Positions 45,623-53,871 of a stretch of DNA of 64,000 nucleotides are shown piece after piece. The notes beneath the pieces were generated by a model that ran no database searches, was not told the origin of the DNA, and saw only the letters and a list, made by a program, of their open reading frames with translations. Origin of the DNA: Pseudomonas sp. QS1027 (lineage in GTDB: Bacteria > Pseudomonadota > Gammaproteobacteria > Pseudomonadales > Pseudomonadaceae); contig NZ_PHSU01000014.1 in the NCBI RefSeq assembly GCF_002814235.1, positions 62,001 to 126,000 on the forward strand, given 5' to 3'. Within the stretch, counting starts at the first letter, position 1, and each line of letters opens with the position of its first letter. A program made the translations under genes and the position numbers.

Positions 45623-47608
45623 ATGAAAAAGCTTTATGTAACCGGCGGCACCGGCTTTTTGGGCAGCCACTTTATCCACCAGCATCTGTTGACCGGCGAG
45701 TATGAAGTCACTTGCCTGGTCAGGGGCCGCGATGACAACGAATGCCGGCACCGTATCCGCGATGCGGTGTTGAGCGCGGGCGCGCACTATCCGGTGGGCG
45801 GGCGTTTGTACTTCGATGGGCTCAAGGCGCGCCGGGCCGATATCACGCTGCCGCTGCTGGGCTTGGATATCGCCGGGGCGAGGGCGGAGGTCGAGGACCA
45901 GGCGGTGTTTTTTCATTTTGCCTCGTCGCTCAACTTCGAGGAAAAGAACCGCGAGATCATCTACGAGCACAATATCAATGGCCTGAACCATGCCTTTGAC
46001 GCGGCCCTGGGGCTGCGCTGCAAGACTTTCTTCTACGTGTCGACCGCTTACACCGCGGGTGTCGGCTCGGGGGAGGTCGGTGAAGCGCTGCACGAGGGCT
46101 CGCAGTTCAACAATTACTACGAAGAAACCAAATGCGCGGCCGAGCATCTGATCGACCGCCTGTGCGCGGCCAGCGGGATCAACCTGGTGATCATCCGGCC
46201 TTCGATTGTCATCGGCCCACGCCTGTCGAAATCCGCCGGCGGTAGCAGTACCGGACTCTACGGCTTCATTCGCGAGCTCAGCCGGCTCAAGCGGGCCATG
46301 CGCAACACCGAGCAGACCGTCAGGCTGTCGGGCAATCCGCAGGCCAAGATCAACCTGGTGCCGGTGGACGAGGTCTGCCGGGACATCATGGCCGTCTACA
46401 ACACCTTGCCCGAGCGACCGAGAGGGATCTTCCACGCCACCTCCGCGAGCAATATCGCGGTCAGTGCGCTGCTCGAGATCATCTCCCGGGCCGTCGACCT
46501 GATGGGCCTGCGGGTCGATGAAGGCACCCTGGAAAATGCCTCGGCGGTGGAGAAACTGCTGGCGCGCAAAACCGTGTTCTACAACCCCTACATCCACAAC
46601 ACCAAGACCTTCCTGCGGGCCGACGGCGCGGGCTGTCGCCTGAACCTGGACGAAATCGAGGCCTACATCGCCGGCGGCGTGGAGGCCTTGAGCCTGCGCA
46701 AACCGGAACTGCTGCGCCAGTATGTCGTCGATACCGCCGACCAGGTCCCGCTGAACGTCTATGCCTCCCGGGATCGGCAAAAGGAAACGGTGATCTTCAT
46801 CAATGCGGTAGGCATGCCGCTGGAGCTGGCCAATCGGCTACGGGAGTCCCTGGAAGACGATTTCCGCTTCGTGACCTGGGAAAGCCGGGGCATCCCCAGC
46901 CCGGTGGAAGATATCGATCGGATCGATGTCAGCGTGCAGGCCCATGTGGGGGACCTGCAGACGATTTTCGAGTACTTCAATATCGAGAAGGCCCATGTCA
47001 TCGGTTGGTGTTCCGGGGCCTACATCGCCTACCACGCCCGAGGCCTGGAGCAACTGGCGAGCCTGACGCTGATCAATGGTGCCTATGGGCTGGTGGGGGC
47101 GGAGGAGGATGAAACGGCGTTCATGCGCAACCTGCGGCAGGTGCTGCCGCTGATTTCGCAATCCAGGAGCACCGCCGAACGCTTCCATGCGTCGTTTTTC
47201 GCCCGCTCTGGCGAGGGCAATGCGCAAGAGGCGCAGCAACACCGGCAGACCAGCGAAATCCTCGATGCCACCGACCCGAACCTGATTCACCTGACCAGCC
47301 TGCCGTTCGAATCGCCGGAGTCGCTGTATTGCTATAGCCGCGCCATCACCGCGCTGCAGGTCGGTGAACAGCCGTTGCAGGAGGTGTTGCTGACGATCCC
47401 CTGTCATGTGATTGCCGGCAGTTGCGACGAAGCGGTGAGCCCCCAGGAGTCCCGGCGTTTCAGCGCACTGCACGCCGGTGTCGACTACTCGGAAATCAGC
47501 GGCATGGACCACTTCGGGCTCTATAACAACCTGGGTCTGCTCGAGGTGGTGGCGACCTATATCAAGAACCTGGGCAGTGCTGGCGACACCCGCCAGGCAA
47601 ACCCTTGA
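45623..47608 (+). CDS. mupV: MupV: reductase-type extended SDR fused to alpha/beta-hydrolase
   Basis: Fusion of 661 residues. The N-terminal part (about 1-380) is an extended SDR of the thioester-reductase/male-sterility type: YVTGGTGFLGSHFI, FHFASSLNFEEKN and NNYYEETKCAAEHLI (YxxxK). The C-terminal part (about 390-660) is an alpha/beta-hydrolase: FVTWESRGIPSP, VIGWCSGAYIAYHA with Cys463 at the nucleophile position, IAGSCDEAVSP and GMDHFGLYNN. It may act on a MacpE-bound substrate by reduction plus release. Literature as recalled lists MupV among the four B-to-A conversion functions. GAGGAA precedes the ATG by about 7 nt. Confidence 0.87.
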   Translation: MKKLYVTGGTGFLGSHFIHQHLLTGEYEVTCLVRGRDDNECRHRIRDAVLSAGAHYPVGGRLYFDGLKARRADITLPLLGLDIAGARAEVEDQAVFFHFASSLNFEEKNREIIYEHNINGLNHAFDAALGLRCKTFFYVSTAYTAGVGSGEVGEALHEGSQFNNYYEETKCAAEHLIDRLCAASGINLVIIRPSIVIGPRLSKSAGGSSTGLYGFIRELSRLKRAMRNTEQTVRLSGNPQAKINLVPVDEVCRDIMAVYNTLPERPRGIFHATSASNIAVSALLEIISRAVDLMGLRVDEGTLENASAVEKLLARKTVFYNPYIHNTKTFLRADGAGCRLNLDEIEAYIAGGVEALSLRKPELLRQYVVDTADQVPLNVYASRDRQKETVIFINAVGMPLELANRLRESLEDDFRFVTWESRGIPSPVEDIDRIDVSVQAHVGDLQTIFEYFNIEKAHVIGWCSGAYIAYHARGLEQLASLTLINGAYGLVGAEEDETAFMRNLRQVLPLISQSRSTAERFHASFFARSGEGNAQEAQQHRQTSEILDATDPNLIHLTSLPFESPESLYCYSRAITALQVGEQPLQEVLLTIPCHVIAGSCDEAVSPQESRRFSALHAGVDYSEISGMDHFGLYNNLGLLEVVATYIKNLGSAGDTRQANP

Positions 47609-47648
47609 ACGTTTCCCGGGCGGACCTGGCAAAGGTCGAGGAGGCAGG

Positions 47649-49067
47649 ATGAACAGCAGGCTCATAGATCACGTCGCGGACTTGTCGATGCCCGCGACCT
47701 ACCAGGATGTCCTGGACAACGATGGCCAGGAGACGATCTGCGCGGACATGCGCGAGCATTTTCCGGCGCGGCCGCAGCTCCAGAGCATCGACCGCGAGGC
47801 CTATCTGTCGGCCGATTTCCATCGCCTGGAAATGGATCGGATGTGGTCGCGGGTCTGGCAGATGGCCGCTCGCGAGGAGCAGATCCCCGAGGTGGGCGAC
47901 CTGACCCTGTATGAGATCGGCGACCTGTCATTCATCATCGTGCGCAGCGACACCGAGCAGATCAAGGCCTACTACAACAGCTGCCGCCATCGCGGCCGCC
48001 GCCTGTGCGCCGGGGATTCCAGTGTCAGGGAGCTGCGCTGTCCCTACCATGGTTTCGCCTGGGACCTGGACGGTGCCCTGAAGCGCATCCCCGCCGCCTG
48101 GGATTTCCCCGACCTGGACTGGAAAGGCCGGCGCCTGCTCGAGGTCAAGGTCGACACCTGGGGCGGCTTTGTCTTCATCAACATGGATGCCGGCTGCGAA
48201 TCCCTGCACAGCTATATGGAAAGCCTGCCGGCCGAGTTGCAGGTCAATCGCTACGAAGGCAAGTACATCGCCGGTCACAGCCAGCACATCCTGCCCGCCA
48301 ACTGGAAGAACGTCATGGAGTCGTTCATGGAGGGCCTGCATGCGGCGCAAACCCATGGGCATACCTGGGCCCACCTGAGTGACATCCTGCAATACGACGT
48401 GCGGCCGGGAGAGCGCCATGTGAGTCGAAGTTTCCATGCCGTCGGCTTGCAGGTCGGGGAAGATCACGCGCCGATTGCCGACCAGGAGATCATGGACCGC
48501 TTCCACCAGAATGTGCAGAACGGCAAGAACGAGACTGCCGGCCCCCGGTTGCCGCCAGGGACCAGTGCCCGGCGCTATATGGCCGATATCATGCGTTTGC
48601 AGTACGGGCTTATATCCGGTCGCGATGTCAGGAACTTATCGGACGCCGAGGCGGTCGATGTATTGCAGTATTCATTGTTTCCCAACCTGATTTTGTTCAG
48701 GGGTATATCGCTGCCTCCGGTTTTGCGCTTCCGCCCGAACGGGAATGACCAGAATAGTTGCATTTTCGACCTGTTCTATCTGGTGGATGTTCCAAAGGGG
48801 TGCACGCGACCGGAACCTGCCGCAACGGTTTATATGGCGCCGGATGATACTTACGAAGCGGCCGGTGTACTGCCCGACTGGCTAGGTTACGTATACGACC
48901 AGGATATGGACAATATCAAGAATATGCGCGCAGGGCTGGCAGCGCTGAAAGATGACTCATTGGTCTTGAGTCGAACCCATGAGTCGAGGATCAGGCACTT
49001 TCATGAAACATTGACAGGCTATCTTGAAGGGGCCTGCGCGACGGATCCGAGCCCCGGCCCGCGCTGA
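47649..49067 (+). CDS. mupW: Rieske non-haem iron oxygenase MupW
   Basis: Oxygenase alpha subunit of 472 residues. The Rieske ligands are SCRHRGRRLCAG (C-x-H) and LRCPYHGFAW (C-x2-H). The mononuclear iron site is NVMESFMEGLHAAQTH, with the H-x4-H pair. Reported in the literature to oxidise the C8/C16 region and, with an epoxide hydrolase, form the tetrahydropyran ring; mutants lack the ring. MupT is its likely ferredoxin. AGGAGG lies upstream. The last 150 codons are visibly less GC-biased than the rest of the cluster. Last gene of the mupO operon. Confidence 0.93.
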   Translation: MNSRLIDHVADLSMPATYQDVLDNDGQETICADMREHFPARPQLQSIDREAYLSADFHRLEMDRMWSRVWQMAAREEQIPEVGDLTLYEIGDLSFIIVRSDTEQIKAYYNSCRHRGRRLCAGDSSVRELRCPYHGFAWDLDGALKRIPAAWDFPDLDWKGRRLLEVKVDTWGGFVFINMDAGCESLHSYMESLPAELQVNRYEGKYIAGHSQHILPANWKNVMESFMEGLHAAQTHGHTWAHLSDILQYDVRPGERHVSRSFHAVGLQVGEDHAPIADQEIMDRFHQNVQNGKNETAGPRLPPGTSARRYMADIMRLQYGLISGRDVRNLSDAEAVDVLQYSLFPNLILFRGISLPPVLRFRPNGNDQNSCIFDLFYLVDVPKGCTRPEPAATVYMAPDDTYEAAGVLPDWLGYVYDQDMDNIKNMRAGLAALKDDSLVLSRTHESRIRHFHETLTGYLEGACATDPSPGPR

Positions 49068-49289
49068 ATCCAGGGCATGAAGAAAAAATAATTTGACATT
49101 CTTGCCGTCTTGGCTAAGTTTGCTCCTGCTTGTGAAATATTTTGTTACATTTGTGCTGCCTGTACAGTTAGTTGGCGTGGTTCTTGAATAACCATACCTT
49201 TGTGAACAGCAGTGGAAAGTGTCAGGTTGGTGCATCCTTGAGAGGGTGCATTAATGGGATTGCAGGCCTGATGCTCAACAGGAGGCGCT
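49068..49289 (+). promoter_or_regulatory. AT-rich leader and possible promoter of mupR
   Basis: This 222-bp gap is much richer in A and T than the cluster. TTGACA occurs at 49093-49098 and TAAGTT 16 nt later (49115-49120); the -10 match is weak (3 of 6). A hairpin with a 7-bp stem including one wobble pair (TGCATCC / GGGTGCA) is at 49231-49250. AGGAGG at 49280-49285 is the ribosome binding site of mupR. I see no lux-box-like palindrome here, so mupR may be expressed independently of AHL. Confidence 0.4.
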
Positions 49290-49991
49290 ATGTTTCAAGA
49301 ATTCTTGCAATGTCGGACATTGGATGAATGGAGCCAGTTGTTATTCAAGGCGGCGGGAAAACTGGGGTTCTCATCGGTTCTTTTCGGTATCAAACCGACG
49401 ATCAGTTCACCTTTTACCGCGTCGGTTATTATCAGCAACTATTCGCGAAGTTGGCGGGAGGCTTATGATTCGGGCGGTTATCATGAAGTCGACCCGGTGG
49501 TCTTTCATTGCCTGAACAGTTCGGTGCCGTTGTTGTGGACGGAAAACAACTTTCACACGCGCCCGGAACAGGAACTGTATGAAGCGGCGAGGGCGCACAA
49601 TGTGCGTTCCGGCTTGTGCATGCCGATCCATGGGCCGAGTGGCGAGTTCGGCATGCTGAATTTCCTCTGCGACGAATCGGCGACCGCGGACGCGCTGCAC
49701 CCCGAGCGTCTCGGGGCGCTGGTGCTGATGCGTGACTATGCGATGCAGTCGTACATTCATTTGCGCTCATCCGCCGATGAACTCGACGTTCCACCGAAGT
49801 TGACCGCCCGTGAACTGGAGTGCCTGAAGTGGGTGGCGGCGGGGAAAACCTCCTGGGAGATTTCCCGGATCCTTTCCTGTGCCGAAGTCACGGTCAATTA
49901 CCATGTCAGCAATTTCATGCGCAAATTCAATGCTGAATCTCGACAGCATGCGGTGATCAGGGGCATTCGCTCCGGGCTGGTCATGCCCTGA
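49290..49991 (+). CDS. mupR: LuxR-family AHL-responsive activator MupR
   Basis: Protein of 233 residues. The N-terminal autoinducer-binding domain contains WREAYDSGGYHEVDPVV with the conserved Trp/Tyr/Asp pattern, and GLCMPIHGPSGEFGMLNF. The C-terminal LuxR helix-turn-helix is LTARELECLKWVAAGKTSWEISRIL and VTVNYHVSNFMRKF. It should bind an N-acyl-homoserine lactone made by MupI and activate the lux-box promoters of the cluster. The start has AGGAGG 4 nt before ATG. GC content is lower than in the biosynthetic genes. Confidence 0.94.
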   Translation: MFQEFLQCRTLDEWSQLLFKAAGKLGFSSVLFGIKPTISSPFTASVIISNYSRSWREAYDSGGYHEVDPVVFHCLNSSVPLLWTENNFHTRPEQELYEAARAHNVRSGLCMPIHGPSGEFGMLNFLCDESATADALHPERLGALVLMRDYAMQSYIHLRSSADELDVPPKLTARELECLKWVAAGKTSWEISRILSCAEVTVNYHVSNFMRKFNAESRQHAVIRGIRSGLVMP

Positions 49992-50035
49992 TGTCATTGC
50001 TGTGCTCGTTTTGAGCGGGTAGCCAGAGTGGAACT

Positions 50036-51571
50036 ATGAATGGATTCGATTTTCCCGAGTATGACCGTCTGGACGGTATTGCCCTGGCGGAGCTGGTTCG
50101 GGCGGGCGAGGTCACGCCCCTGGAGCTGCTGGGCGCGGCCCTTGAGCGCATCGACACGCGCAATGGCGCCTTGAATGCGGTCATCCACCGGCTTGAGCGG
50201 CAGGCGCGGGCACAGTGCCTCGCGCCGCTGCCCGACGGACCGCTTTCCGGGGTGCCGATCCTGGTCAAGGACCTGCTGGCGGACATCAAGGATTGTCCGA
50301 CCTGGAACGGTTCGCGCCTGTTCGAGCATTACATTGCCGCCGAGGACACGCAGACGATCTTGCGTTATCGCCGCGCCGGGCTGGTGTTTGCCGGAAAAAC
50401 CGCCACACCGGAGCTGGGCCTTCACCCTTACACCGAATCCGAGATGACCGGCATCACGCGCAACCCCTGGGATCTGCGGCTGTCGCCGGGCGGCTCGAGC
50501 GGTGGCTCCTGCGCGGCGGTCGCCGCCCGGATGACACCGATTGCCCATGGCAGCGATGGCGGCGGCTCGTTGCGCATGCCGGCGTCGCAGTGTGGGGTCT
50601 TCGGTCTCAAACCGAGCCGTGGTCGCTCACCCTGCGGCCCGCATTTTTCGGAAGTCTGGCAGGGGTTGGTGACTGAGCATGCGGTGTCCAGAAGCGTTCG
50701 CGACAGCGCCGCCATGCTCGATATCCTGGTCGCCGGCCAGGACAGTGCCGACGCCTATCAATGGGCGGTGCCCGAGGACTCCTTTCTCGCGTCCAGCCAG
50801 TTGCCTGCGGGTAAATTGCGTATCGCCTACACCTTCGAACCCTTCATGGGCGGGGTCTTGCACCCGGACTGCCGGGCCGCGCTGGAGGACAGCCTGGTGC
50901 TGCTCCGCGACATGGGCCATGAGGTGATCGAGGCGCATCCGCCGCTGTCCTCGCCGGACGAGTTGTGTCGCGCCATGCTGGTGATCGTCTGTGGCGAAAT
51001 GGCCAGTTTCGTCGACAATTCAATCCGTCTGCTCGGACGTCACGCGACCTACCGGGACTTCGAAAGTGGTAGCTGGGCCTTGGCCCGTTACGGCCACATT
51101 CTCAAGGCCGTCGACTTTGCCAGGATGAGGGAACTGGCACTGCGCCAGGGGCGGATCATGCGCGACTTTCATCAGCACTACGACCTCCTGGTGACGCCGA
51201 CGGTCAACCAGTTGCCGGTCCCCGTCGGTGCGTTCCGCCTCGATCCCCGGGAGGCAAAGCTTTCGCGCCTGGTGTTGGGTAAATGGGGCATGGACTGGCC
51301 CCTGCGCATGGGCAGCCGGCTTGCCGACATGTCCCAGGCGATCATGCAATACATGGGCTGGACCGTTCCGTTCAACATGAGCGGACAGCCGGCGATGAGT
51401 GTCCCGCTGTTCTGGAACAAGGCCGGATTGCCCATCGGCACCCAGTTTGTCGCGGGCATGGGCAACGAAAAGCTCTTGTTGCAACTGGCGACCGCCCTGG
51501 AGAACGCACGTCCCTGGGACCATCGGGAACCGACGCGGGTCGAGGATGCCTTCCGGGCGGTGGTTGCCTGA
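50036..51571 (+). CDS. mupX: Amidase-signature hydrolase MupX
   Basis: Amidase-signature family enzyme of 511 residues. The Ser-cisSer-Lys triad is visible: Lys78 in [10 protein letters not shown], Ser154/155 in PGGSSGGS, and Ser178 in [14 protein letters not shown]. It lies between mupR and mupI. Literature as I recall found that MupX can inactivate AHL signals, so it may tune quorum sensing by cutting the acyl-lactone amide. From sequence alone it could also hydrolyse another amide. It ends 11 bp from the convergent mupI stop. Confidence 0.9.
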   Translation: MNGFDFPEYDRLDGIALAELVRAGEVTPLELLGAALERIDTRNGALNAVIHRLERQARAQCLAPLPDGPLSGVPILVKDLLADIKDCPTWNGSRLFEHYIAAEDTQTILRYRRAGLVFAGKTATPELGLHPYTESEMTGITRNPWDLRLSPGGSSGGSCAAVAARMTPIAHGSDGGGSLRMPASQCGVFGLKPSRGRSPCGPHFSEVWQGLVTEHAVSRSVRDSAAMLDILVAGQDSADAYQWAVPEDSFLASSQLPAGKLRIAYTFEPFMGGVLHPDCRAALEDSLVLLRDMGHEVIEAHPPLSSPDELCRAMLVIVCGEMASFVDNSIRLLGRHATYRDFESGSWALARYGHILKAVDFARMRELALRQGRIMRDFHQHYDLLVTPTVNQLPVPVGAFRLDPREAKLSRLVLGKWGMDWPLRMGSRLADMSQAIMQYMGWTVPFNMSGQPAMSVPLFWNKAGLPIGTQFVAGMGNEKLLLQLATALENARPWDHREPTRVEDAFRAVVA

Positions 51572-51582
51572 GTCAAGGTGAG

Positions 51583-52158
51583 CTAATGCTGGCGCAAGGC
51601 AGCCAGGGTCTTTTCGCTCAGGCACACCTCGATGGCGATGGCCCGTTCAACCCCGATGGTCATGGCGGGGCCGAGGCGGACCAGTTCGAGTCCGGCTTTG
51701 ATCAGCATCTTTTCAACGCCCACGGAGGTGACGGTCACCAGCTTTTCCACCTGGCATGAATGGGCGTGGAAAATCAGATGGCTGATGGCGTTCATCGCGG
51801 TCTTGGAAAACCCCGCCTGTCCGCTGTCCGAGGCCTTTATGACAAAACGACTGAGTTCCCATATGTTCTCGGCGGCCGGTGCTTGTTGGGTGTCGAGTAA
51901 CAGCGGGAAAGTGTCTTTGAGCATATAAGGGCCGGTGGTCGGTAATATCCGCCAGCAACCGGTAACTTTATCTTCTTCCTGTTCGTCCAGTAACAGCATG
52001 TAGGACGGCTTCAGGGCGTCATAACCGTCTATTTCCATGTCATCGATAATCGAGACATCCCAGCCCTTTTTCTCCTTGAAGATGGAGGCCCGCAGCCTGT
52101 GCATCTCGACGAGTGTACGGGGGGCTATGTTGTCACGTGTGTCTATCAGGTATCTCAT
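51583..52158 (-). CDS. mupI: LuxI-family N-acyl-homoserine lactone synthase MupI
   Basis: Protein of 191 residues. Autoinducer-synthase features are RYLIDTRDNIAPRTLVEMHRLRASIFKEKKGWDV near the start (R, F and W positions), the YMLLLDEQEEDKVTGCWRILPTTGPYML core, and WELSRFVIKAS (E-SRF). It makes the AHL recognised by MupR from an acyl-carrier and SAM. The minus-strand start has AGGAG 6-7 nt upstream. Its promoter region, shared with the divergent RsaL-like gene, carries both a lux box and a palindrome fitting the RsaL operator. Confidence 0.94.
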   Translation of the reverse strand: MRYLIDTRDNIAPRTLVEMHRLRASIFKEKKGWDVSIIDDMEIDGYDALKPSYMLLLDEQEEDKVTGCWRILPTTGPYMLKDTFPLLLDTQQAPAAENIWELSRFVIKASDSGQAGFSKTAMNAISHLIFHAHSCQVEKLVTVTSVGVEKMLIKAGLELVRLGPAMTIGVERAIAIEVCLSEKTLAALRQH

Positions 52159-52188
52159 GTCCGACTCCTGTGTGGAAGGCTACATGGT

Positions 52189-52203
52189 TATGCAATTTGC
52201 ATA
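52189..52203. promoter_or_regulatory. Palindrome matching the RsaL operator pattern
   Basis: TATGCAATTTGCATA is a 15-bp perfect inverted repeat around a central T. It fits TATGnAAnTTnCATA, the RsaL binding pattern of Pseudomonas aeruginosa as I recall it, at every fixed base. It lies 30 bp upstream of the mupI ATG and 7 bp from the lux box. It would overlap the mupI core promoter, where a bound repressor would block transcription even with activator present. Confidence 0.75.
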
Positions 52204-52210
52204 AGGGCGA

Positions 52211-52257
52211 AACTATAAGTATTGATAGGTGGTGGACGATGAGTGAGCATGTAAAAC
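52211..52257. promoter_or_regulatory. Lux-box-like operator shared by mupI and the RsaL-like gene
   Basis: AACTATAAGTATTGATAGGT (52211-52230) belongs to the same family as the boxes before macpA and mupO. It starts 52 bp upstream of mupI. In the plus direction TAAAAC at 52252-52257 lies 41 nt from the start of the box, the same offset as the other three boxes. A transcript start near 52264 would serve the RsaL-like gene. A bidirectional lasI-rsaL-like promoter is inferred. Confidence 0.78.
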
Positions 52258-52290
52258 TGCCCCCCGTTCATATTTTCAACTGGGGCGTGC

Positions 52291-52500
52291 ATGTATTACA
52301 GGACTGATTTTGTCAGGGAAGTTGTTCGTTATCGCTTGGAGGCGGGCATCAGTCAGACGGATTTTTGGGCAAAGTTCGGGGTGACACAAAGTGTCGGCAG
52401 TCGTATCGAGACCAGCGGTCGTATGCTGATCCCGTTGTATTTTCTCGTGCGCTTGTATTTTTCCGGGGTCGTTGTCGATGATGACCTGAGGCTTGAGTGA
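52291..52500 (+). CDS. rsaL: RsaL-like quorum-sensing repressor (small HTH protein)
   Basis: Protein of 69 residues. The core ISQTDFWAKFGVTQSVGSRI resembles P. aeruginosa RsaL (recalled as FWSRFGISQSCGSRFE), and the following Pro, Tyr, Leu and Gly spacing (LIPLYFLVRLYFSGVVVDDDL) also corresponds. It should fold as a single helix-turn-helix domain. It is divergent from mupI and separated from it by a lux box and an RsaL-pattern palindrome, exactly the lasI-rsaL layout. I therefore infer that it limits mupI expression and possibly other cluster promoters. The start is the first in-frame ATG after a stop; a G-rich stretch 5 nt upstream is a weak ribosome binding site. I do not recall a published description of this gene in the mup cluster. 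Confidence 0.8.
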   Translation: MYYRTDFVREVVRYRLEAGISQTDFWAKFGVTQSVGSRIETSGRMLIPLYFLVRLYFSGVVVDDDLRLE

Positions 52501-52805
52501 GGCGTGCCCCATCTGTTCCCAGGGGACTGCCCACCGCCGAGCACACCGGTGCGGGTATCCGCCTGGAGTCTTGCGACGAAGCGCCGTCGCGTGGATTGTG
52601 CGTTTCGCTGTGGTGGCCGCTGGCGACAGCCTAAGCTAATGCAAAAAAGATATTTATTGAGGATTTTTAAGATCGTATAGCTTTAACCCAGTGCTGGTCA
52701 GTCGCTGGGGTCCTTGTCTTTCCCCTGCCTTGAGCAGCTGTTTATCGGCGTGTCAGTTCGACTGATTGCAGGATGAATACCTTTCAAATCACAGGGGAGT
52801 GAACC
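52501..52805. other. Intergenic region after the mup regulatory block
   Basis: No gene is supported here. The first 130 bp are GC-rich; the middle (about 52630-52690) is AT-rich (AAAAAAGATATTTATTGAGG) and is the most likely place for a promoter of the downstream uptake locus. I could not find a convincing -35/-10 pair, lux box or terminator. This is probably the right-hand border of the mupirocin cluster. Confidence 0.5.
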
Positions 52806-53843
52806 ATGCCGAACTCGCTGGACATCACCGCGCTACCTTTGCTGGACCTGTCCCAGCTCGAGGGCAGCTGCGAGCAGCGTCAGGGCTTTCTCGATGCATT
52901 GCGCCATGCCGCGCGGGACGTGGGCTTCTTCTACCTGACCGGACATGGCATCGACAGTGCGCTGTTGCAGCAGGTCCAGGTCCACGCCCGGGAGCTCTTT
53001 GCCTTGCCCGAGGCGGCGAAAAACGCCGTCGGCATGATTCACTCGCCACACTTTCGCGGGTACAACCGGGCGGCTTCGGAGATCACCCGGGGCCAGCCGG
53101 ACCTGCGCGAACAGTTCGATGTCGGCGCCGAGCGGGAAGCCCTGGTGCTGGATGAAAACACCCCCCGTTGGGCACGCCTGCAAGGCCCGAACCTGTGGCC
53201 TGTCGAGCTGCCGCGACTCAAGCCGTTGCTGCTGGAATGGCAGCAGGCGATGACCGCGATGTCGCTGCGCCTGCTGCGCGCGTTCGCCCAGTCCCTGTCG
53301 TTGCACGAAGAGGCTTTCGACCCGCTGTATGGCGACAAGCCGAATGAACATATCAAGCTGATCCGCTACCCCGGCCGCGCGCCAGGCGAAAGCCGCCAGG
53401 GCGTGGGTGCCCACAAGGATTCCGGCTTCCTCAGTTTCCTCTTGCAGGACCAGCAGGCGGGTCTGCAAGTGGAGGTCGAGGAGGGGCGCTGGATTGATGC
53501 GTTGCCCCGGGAAAATACCCTGGTGGTGAATATCGGCGAATTGCTCGAACTGGCCACCAACGGCTATCTGCGGGCCACGGTGCATCGGGTGCAGTCACCG
53601 CCGGTGGGCAGCGAGCGTTTGTCGATTGCCTTTTTCCTCGGTGCGCAGCTGGACGCGGTCGTGCCGCTGTATCCCTTGCCGACGGCGCTGCTGCGCGAGG
53701 CGCGGGGGCCAGCCAGCGATCCGGCCAATCCACTGTTACGCGATGTGGGCTGGAACTACCTCAAGGGCCGCCTGCGTTCCCACCCCGATGTTGCCCAGCG
53801 TTTCTACGCCGATGCACTGCTCCCCAAGGCCCTGAGCGCCTGA
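52806..53843 (+). CDS. 2-oxoglutarate/Fe(II)-dependent oxygenase, isopenicillin N synthase-like
   Basis: Protein of 345 residues of the DIOX_N plus 2OG-FeII_Oxy family. The N-terminal domain has PLLDLSQLEG, FFYLTGHGI and HSPHFRGYNR. The iron ligands are His203 and Asp205 (GAHKDSGFL) and the distal His in ATVHRVQ; RLSIAFF provides the 2-oxoglutarate-binding Arg and Ser. A cytosolic hydroxylase or oxidative cleavage enzyme is likely. It lies 28 bp before a MetQ-like gene in an uptake locus, so it probably processes the imported compound. The substrate cannot be read from sequence. Preceded by AGGGGAG. Confidence 0.9.
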   Translation: MPNSLDITALPLLDLSQLEGSCEQRQGFLDALRHAARDVGFFYLTGHGIDSALLQQVQVHARELFALPEAAKNAVGMIHSPHFRGYNRAASEITRGQPDLREQFDVGAEREALVLDENTPRWARLQGPNLWPVELPRLKPLLLEWQQAMTAMSLRLLRAFAQSLSLHEEAFDPLYGDKPNEHIKLIRYPGRAPGESRQGVGAHKDSGFLSFLLQDQQAGLQVEVEEGRWIDALPRENTLVVNIGELLELATNGYLRATVHRVQSPPVGSERLSIAFFLGAQLDAVVPLYPLPTALLREARGPASDPANPLLRDVGWNYLKGRLRSHPDVAQRFYADALLPKALSA

Positions 53844-53871
53844 CCCTGTCACTTGATCAAGGATTATCAGC

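Noticed and set aside
49156..49171. Possible lux box upstream of mupR (GCCTGTACAGTTAGTT region)
   Set aside because: It contains a short TGTACA palindrome, but lacks the ACCTAT/ATAGGT arms and the 41-nt offset seen at the other four sites.
52239..52307. 22-codon open frame (MSEHVKLPPVHIFNWGVHVL...) upstream of and overlapping the RsaL-like gene
   Set aside because: The transcript start predicted from the lux box (near 52264) would exclude its ATG, and it has no clear ribosome binding site. It would count only if transcripts start upstream of 52239.
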